Below are positions 6,630 through 9,765 of a DNA stretch of 9,765 bases, in pieces. The DNA is from Gemmatimonadota bacterium (GTDB taxonomy: Bacteria > Gemmatimonadota > Gemmatimonadetes > Gemmatimonadales > Gemmatimonadaceae), in NCBI GenBank assembly GCA_031127185.1, contig JARIET010000085.1, forward strand, positions 1 through 9,765. Reading direction: 5' to 3'. Made by a program: the position numbers and the translations under genes. How positions within the stretch are numbered: position 1 is the first letter of the stretch; every line of letters begins with the position of its first letter. The notes beneath the pieces were generated by a model. The model was not told the origin of the DNA and made no database searches. It worked only from the letters and a program-made list of their open reading frames with translations.

Positions 6630-7661
6630 CTAGTTCGCGGCGAGGATGGCCGTCGCAGCATCCACATCGTCGCGACTGCCAATGTAGATCGGCGTGCGCT
6701 GATGCAGCTCAGTCGGGACCACGTCGAGGACACGGCGCTGGCCGTCGGTGGCGGCGCCTCCCGCCTGCTCACAGATGAACGCCAGCGGGTTGCACTCGTA
6801 GAGCAGACGCAGCTTGCCCTTGGGCGACTTGGCGTTCGCGGGATACGCGAACACGCCACCGCCCAGAAGATTGCGGTGAAAGTCCGCGACCATCGAGCCC
6901 ACGTACCGGACGTTCATCGGTTCGCGCTTGCCGTCGAGGCCGCGGTAGCGGGCCATCAGCGCGCGCACCGGATCGCTCCAGAGCTGCGCGTAGGAATCGT
7001 TCACCGAGAGGTAACGGCCCTGGGCAGGAATCCGGATATCCGGATGCGAGAGTAGAAACTCACCAAGGAGGGGGTCGAGCGTGAACCCGTGCACGCCAGT
7101 TCCCGTGGTGTAGACCAGCATCGTGCTGGATCCGTAGATGACGTACCCGGCGGCGACCTGTGCAGAGCCGGGCTGCAATGCGTCGGCCAGCGTGGCGGGG
7201 CCCGGGCCGCCCTTCTTCTGCAACACGGAGAAGATCGTGCCGACTGGCACGTTGACATCGATGTTGGACGAGCCGTCCAGCGGATCGAAGAGGAGAAAGT
7301 AGTCGCCTGTCTTGAAGCCCTGCGGAATGGGGATGATCTCGTCCACTTCTTCCGACGCCATACCGCAGAGACGGCCGCCATGGTCCATCGCCTTCACGAT
7401 CGTCTCGTTGGCGATCACGTCGAGTTTCTGCTGCACTTCGCCCTGGATGTTGCTGGCACCGGCAGAACCGATGATGTCCGCGAGGCCGGCAGAACGCACC
7501 TTGTTGGCGATCATCTTGGCCGCGAGGGCCAGATCGTACAGGATCCCCGAGAGCGATCCCGAAGCGCCGGGGTGCAGTTCTTCCTGCTCGATGATGAAAC
7601 GCTCGATCGTGACGACCGAGGTTGATGTATTGCGGACGACGCGGCTGGGGCGATCGGGCAT
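6630..7661 (-). CDS. fbp: Class I fructose-1,6-bisphosphatase
   Basis: Hydrolyses fructose 1,6-bisphosphate to fructose 6-phosphate and phosphate, the committed step of gluconeogenesis and part of the Calvin and pentose cycles. With ATG at 7661 it has 343 residues, normal for class I. Seen in order: the TIERFIIEQEE N-terminal helix, GILYDLALAAKMIANKVR, the acidic metal ligands in ASEEVDE, the metal-binding DPLDGSSN (126-133), the phosphate-site region around MNVRYVGSMVADFHRNLLGG, and the C-terminal LRLLYECNPLAFICEQAGG. A longer frame can begin three codons earlier with TTG at 7670, but that codon lies inside the candidate promoter box, so I prefer the ATG. The gene follows comEC after a short gap holding a G-tract array, and it is followed 21 nt later by the mutase gene. 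Together these could move propionate-derived carbon toward sugars. Confidence 0.95.
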   Translation of the reverse strand: MPDRPSRVVRNTSTSVVTIERFIIEQEELHPGASGSLSGILYDLALAAKMIANKVRSAGLADIIGSAGASNIQGEVQQKLDVIANETIVKAMDHGGRLCGMASEEVDEIIPIPQGFKTGDYFLLFDPLDGSSNIDVNVPVGTIFSVLQKKGGPGPATLADALQPGSAQVAAGYVIYGSSTMLVYTTGTGVHGFTLDPLLGEFLLSHPDIRIPAQGRYLSVNDSYAQLWSDPVRALMARYRGLDGKREPMNVRYVGSMVADFHRNLLGGGVFAYPANAKSPKGKLRLLYECNPLAFICEQAGGAATDGQRRVLDVVPTELHQRTPIYIGSRDDVDAATAILAAN

Positions 7662-7666
7662 GACGA

Positions 7667-7674
7667 CCAAAATA
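7667..7674 (-). promoter_or_regulatory. Candidate promoter box TATTTTGG before fbp
   Basis: The minus strand reads CTG-TATTTTGG and then 5 nt before ATG at 7661. It matches 7 of 8 positions of TAnnTTTG, and the hexamer TATTTT matches 4 of 6 of the -10 consensus TATAAT. No clear -35 element is seen at 17-18 nt upstream; instead the G-tract array starts 33 nt beyond the box. A start point 7-8 nt after the hexamer would fall on the ATG, giving a leaderless mRNA and excluding the TTG at 7670 as a start. Support comes from sequence pattern and location only. Confidence 0.33.
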
Positions 7675-7707
7675 CAGCGCGGAGGTGAGTTTCGCGGGCG
7701 AGAAACC

Positions 7708-7750
7708 GGGGGGACGTGGGGGGACGTGGGGGGACCTGGGGGGGGACGGG
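7708..7750 (+). repeat. G-tract tandem array (10-bp unit), potential G-quadruplex
   Basis: The gap between comEC and fbp has plus-strand G-runs of 6, 6, 6 and 8 (starting at 7708, 7718, 7728 and 7738) separated by ACGT, ACGT and ACCT, then AC and a further GGG. The repeat unit GGGGGGACGT is 10 bp, close to one helical turn. Four runs of at least three Gs with 4-nt loops fit the canonical intramolecular G-quadruplex pattern. The Gs are on the template strand for comEC and fbp, so the transcript would be C-rich. The array is noncoding and ends 3 nt past the comEC stop (7755-7753). No ordinary hairpin-plus-U terminator is seen in the gap. Confidence 0.9.
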
Positions 7751-7752
7751 CG

Positions 7753-9732
7753 TTAGCGGCCGGAGTCCACTGCGAACGTGCGGCCTGCGGCGTCGGTGCG
7801 AATGATGATCGTGCCGGAGCGGTCGGTGCGGAGGACCTTCACGTTGCGGGTGGCCAGTTCTCGAACCACGTCCGGCGACGGGTGCCGGTAACGATTGTGC
7901 GCCCCCACTGAGATCAGCGCGAGGGATGGCGAGACCGCGTCAAGGAGCGCTTCTGTGCTGCTCGTTCGACTTCCATGATGCGCCACCTTGAGGATGTCCG
8001 CGCGCAGGGCCGCTGGGTTGCGCGCGAGCAACCACTCCTCCTCGGCGGCTTCGGCGTCGCCCGTGAACAGCGCACCGATGGATCCAAACCTCACGGCAAC
8101 CACGGCGCTCGCGAGATTCGGATCGCTCAACGACGCTACCCAGGCCGAGTCGGGCGCGAGAAATGTGGCGACCACGCCATCGACCACGACCGAATCGCCT
8201 GGGCGAACACGCTGCCACGGAACGCGCCGCGCACGCGCAGCCACGAGAGCCTCGCGATACGACGGGCTGGTCCCGGCAAAGGCGGCATCCCGTACCTCGG
8301 CCGGCCGGAGCAGTTCGATCAGGTTTGCGGCGCCCCCGACGTGATCGTCGTGCGGATGGCTCATCACGAAGAGAGCGACATCGCCCCCGATTCGGCGGAG
8401 ATACGGCACCACCACGCGGCGCCCCACGTTGCGCGCGGACCGACCACCGCCGGCGTCAATCACGATCCACCGGCCTCGCGGCGAGCGAATGGCGATGGCA
8501 TCGCCTTGCCCCACATCGATCATGTGAATCTCCATTCCGCCGTCTTTTGCGGGCAACGCCGGCCACCAAGCCATCAACGTGACAGCACAGAGGCAACCGC
8601 CAAACCACCGCACCCGGTTATTGCGCGCGCCGGCTGCCGCGACAACGCAGGTAGCCGCGATGCCGCCGAGACAAGCGACAGCGAACGAGGGGACGGCCAC
8701 GATGCTCGCGCCTGGCACGGCACTGCCGGCGGCAGCAATGCCATCGAGCCAGCGCACGAGGATTCGCGCACCGTCGGCGGCGAGCTCAGCGGCTGCGCCG
8801 AATGGCGAGAGCACCAATGCCAGGAAGAGCGCCGGTTGCATCAGCGCCACGACAGGCGCCGCTGCGATGTTCGTCAACGGAGCGATGAGACTGATGCGCG
8901 CAAAGTGCCAGGCAACCAGCGGCGCCGCGGCGAGCGTCGCGATGGTTGAGACCGCGATATCGGTCGCCAGCTTCCTGCGCCGGCCGCGTAGTTCACGCGG
9001 AAGCGACCGCTTACACCACACTGAGGCAGCGGTGAGCGCGGCAAATCCGCTCACGCTGAGTTGATACCCGAGATCGAGAATGGTACGCGGATCCACAAGC
9101 AACGGAATCAGTGCGCCGACCGCGAGTGTCGCCCAGCCCGACACGGGGCGCTGGAGCGCCCACGCCGCAGTGGCCGCCGCCAGCATCGTCCCACTGCGAA
9201 GCGCCGGCGCGGGTGCTCCGATGGCGACCACGTACACACCAGTGACAGCGACGGCCAGCCACCGGGAAAGTCGCGGGCCGAATCGCAGCATCTGGAACGC
9301 CATCAGCACTGCGCCCGAGATGATCGCCACATGCAGGCCCGAGATCGAAAGCAGGTGGACGAGGCCGGCGCGCGCATAACGGTCGCGCAGGTCGGCGGGG
9401 AGGTTTCGCGTATCGGCGATGAGCAGCGCCCGCACCACCGGCGCATCTTCGCGAAACAGCGAGTCGATGTTTGTACCGGCCCGCGCGCGCCAACGCTCGA
9501 GGGCGGTCGCTGGCGGCCCAAACGCACGGGGCGAAGGCGCAGGGGCATCCTGCGCGACCAGCACACCGACGGCGACGATCAGCGCGATCGCTGGCGCGCG
9601 TAAATCCCGCCTCGTGAACATCGCACCCAGCGCGATGGTGGCAGACCCTATGAGGATGACAGGCCCAGCGACGGTGAACCCGGCGAAGAGGCCGACGCCG
9701 TACGCAATGACGGCCAGCGAGATGAGTGGCAC
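7753..9732 (-). CDS. comEC: ComEC/Rec2 DNA-uptake channel with C-terminal metallo-beta-lactamase nuclease domain
   Basis: Inner-membrane protein that passes single-stranded DNA into the cytoplasm during natural transformation. The 659 residues show three N-terminal hydrophobic segments (about 3-20, 23-38, 46-60), then the Competence domain: VRALLIADTRNLPADLRDRYARAG leading to HLLSISGLHV (126-135), PALRSG (176-181) and several further membrane segments to about 390. The C-terminal metallo-beta-lactamase domain begins at IDVGQGDA (405-412) and has SHPHDDH (458-464), TGDA (557-560) and AHHGS (584-588), an apparently complete set of metal ligands. The N-terminal OB-fold that usually lies between the first membrane segments and the Competence domain seems absent: only about 40 residues join them. 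Start is GTG at 9732, chosen because PLISLAVIAYGVG begins the first membrane segment. The frame is open up to the window edge, so an earlier start is possible. No Shine-Dalgarno sequence is visible. Confidence 0.94.
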   Translation of the reverse strand: MPLISLAVIAYGVGLFAGFTVAGPVILIGSATIALGAMFTRRDLRAPAIALIVAVGVLVAQDAPAPSPRAFGPPATALERWRARAGTNIDSLFREDAPVVRALLIADTRNLPADLRDRYARAGLVHLLSISGLHVAIISGAVLMAFQMLRFGPRLSRWLAVAVTGVYVVAIGAPAPALRSGTMLAAATAAWALQRPVSGWATLAVGALIPLLVDPRTILDLGYQLSVSGFAALTAASVWCKRSLPRELRGRRRKLATDIAVSTIATLAAAPLVAWHFARISLIAPLTNIAAAPVVALMQPALFLALVLSPFGAAAELAADGARILVRWLDGIAAAGSAVPGASIVAVPSFAVACLGGIAATCVVAAAGARNNRVRWFGGCLCAVTLMAWWPALPAKDGGMEIHMIDVGQGDAIAIRSPRGRWIVIDAGGGRSARNVGRRVVVPYLRRIGGDVALFVMSHPHDDHVGGAANLIELLRPAEVRDAAFAGTSPSYREALVAARARRVPWQRVRPGDSVVVDGVVATFLAPDSAWVASLSDPNLASAVVAVRFGSIGALFTGDAEAAEEEWLLARNPAALRADILKVAHHGSRTSSTEALLDAVSPSLALISVGAHNRYRHPSPDVVRELATRNVKVLRTDRSGTIIIRTDAAGRTFAVDSGR

Positions 9733-9754
9733 GGGACCGGGGCTGTGAGTCCCG
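9732..9754 (-). promoter_or_regulatory. Inverted repeat overlapping the comEC start codon
   Basis: On the minus strand CGGGAC (9754-9749) and GTCCCG (9737-9732) are perfect 6-bp complements around an 11-nt loop. The last G of the second arm is the first base of the proposed GTG start. An alternative 5-bp stem CCGGG/CCCGG overlaps it. In RNA such a hairpin could hide the start codon and dampen comEC translation. In DNA this GC-rich, a 6-bp inverted repeat can arise by chance, so a function is uncertain. The remaining bases to 9765 show nothing else I can name. Confidence 0.25.
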
Positions 9755-9765
9755 GCAAGGTGGAG

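Noticed and set aside
7668..7670. TTG at 7670 as the fbp start
   Set aside because: It lies within the AT-rich candidate promoter box and no ribosome site supports it. The ATG at 7661 keeps all conserved residues.
7975..8949. 324-codon open frame on the plus strand opposite comEC
   Set aside because: Antisense to conserved comEC domains, including the nuclease motifs, and without recognisable features.
1..9765. tRNA genes, CRISPR array, insertion sequence, toxin-antitoxin or defence genes
   Set aside because: Looked for on both strands. The window is almost filled by nine conserved or exported-protein genes, and the small gaps show no such elements.

Overview
The window is a gene-dense, GC-rich stretch of bacterial chromosome in which all nine recognisable genes lie on the minus strand. 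Read in the direction of transcription (from high to low coordinates) they are: comEC (DNA-uptake channel, 9732-7753), fbp (class I fructose-1,6-bisphosphatase, 7661-6630), a stand-alone large subunit of methylmalonyl-CoA mutase (6608-5025), a small outer-membrane beta-barrel-like protein (4976-4359), an FmdB-type zinc-ribbon protein (4298-3942), argS (3945-2257), a PfkB-family kinase (2260-1346), purM (1349-282) and the start of an exported protein that runs off the window (285-1). No tRNA, rRNA, CRISPR array, insertion sequence or integrase is seen. The long open frames on the plus strand are antisense shadows of these GC-rich genes.

The organism is probably a diderm, because one protein has a signal peptide, a beta-strand pattern and a C-terminal Phe typical of outer-membrane proteins. 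The gene set, the split mutase, the Cys-poor FmdB variant, the many GTG starts and Bacteroidota-like TAnnTTT boxes together suggest a Gemmatimonadota-type member of the FCB group. That placement is an inference from recall, not a computed result.

There are three blocks. Block 1 is comEC, followed by a short gap holding a striking G-tract array (7708-7750). Block 2 is fbp and the mutase, 21 nt apart. The mutase can feed propionyl-CoA-derived carbon into succinyl-CoA, and fbp is the committed gluconeogenic phosphatase, so the pair fits growth on acids or amino acids. The beta-barrel gene follows 48 nt later. Block 3 is a tightly packed operon: the FmdB protein, argS, the PfkB kinase, purM and the exported protein are chained by four successive 4-bp start/stop overlaps (GTGA, GTGA, GTGA, ATGA), which implies one mRNA and translational coupling.

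The most unusual non-coding signals are the four G-tracts between comEC and fbp, and an AT-rich TAnnTTT-like box placed only 4-6 nt before the start codons of fbp, the beta-barrel gene and the FmdB gene, which would fit leaderless transcripts. I see no defence system or other plainly new multi-gene system. The genes are mainly housekeeping, with a few lineage-specific variations.
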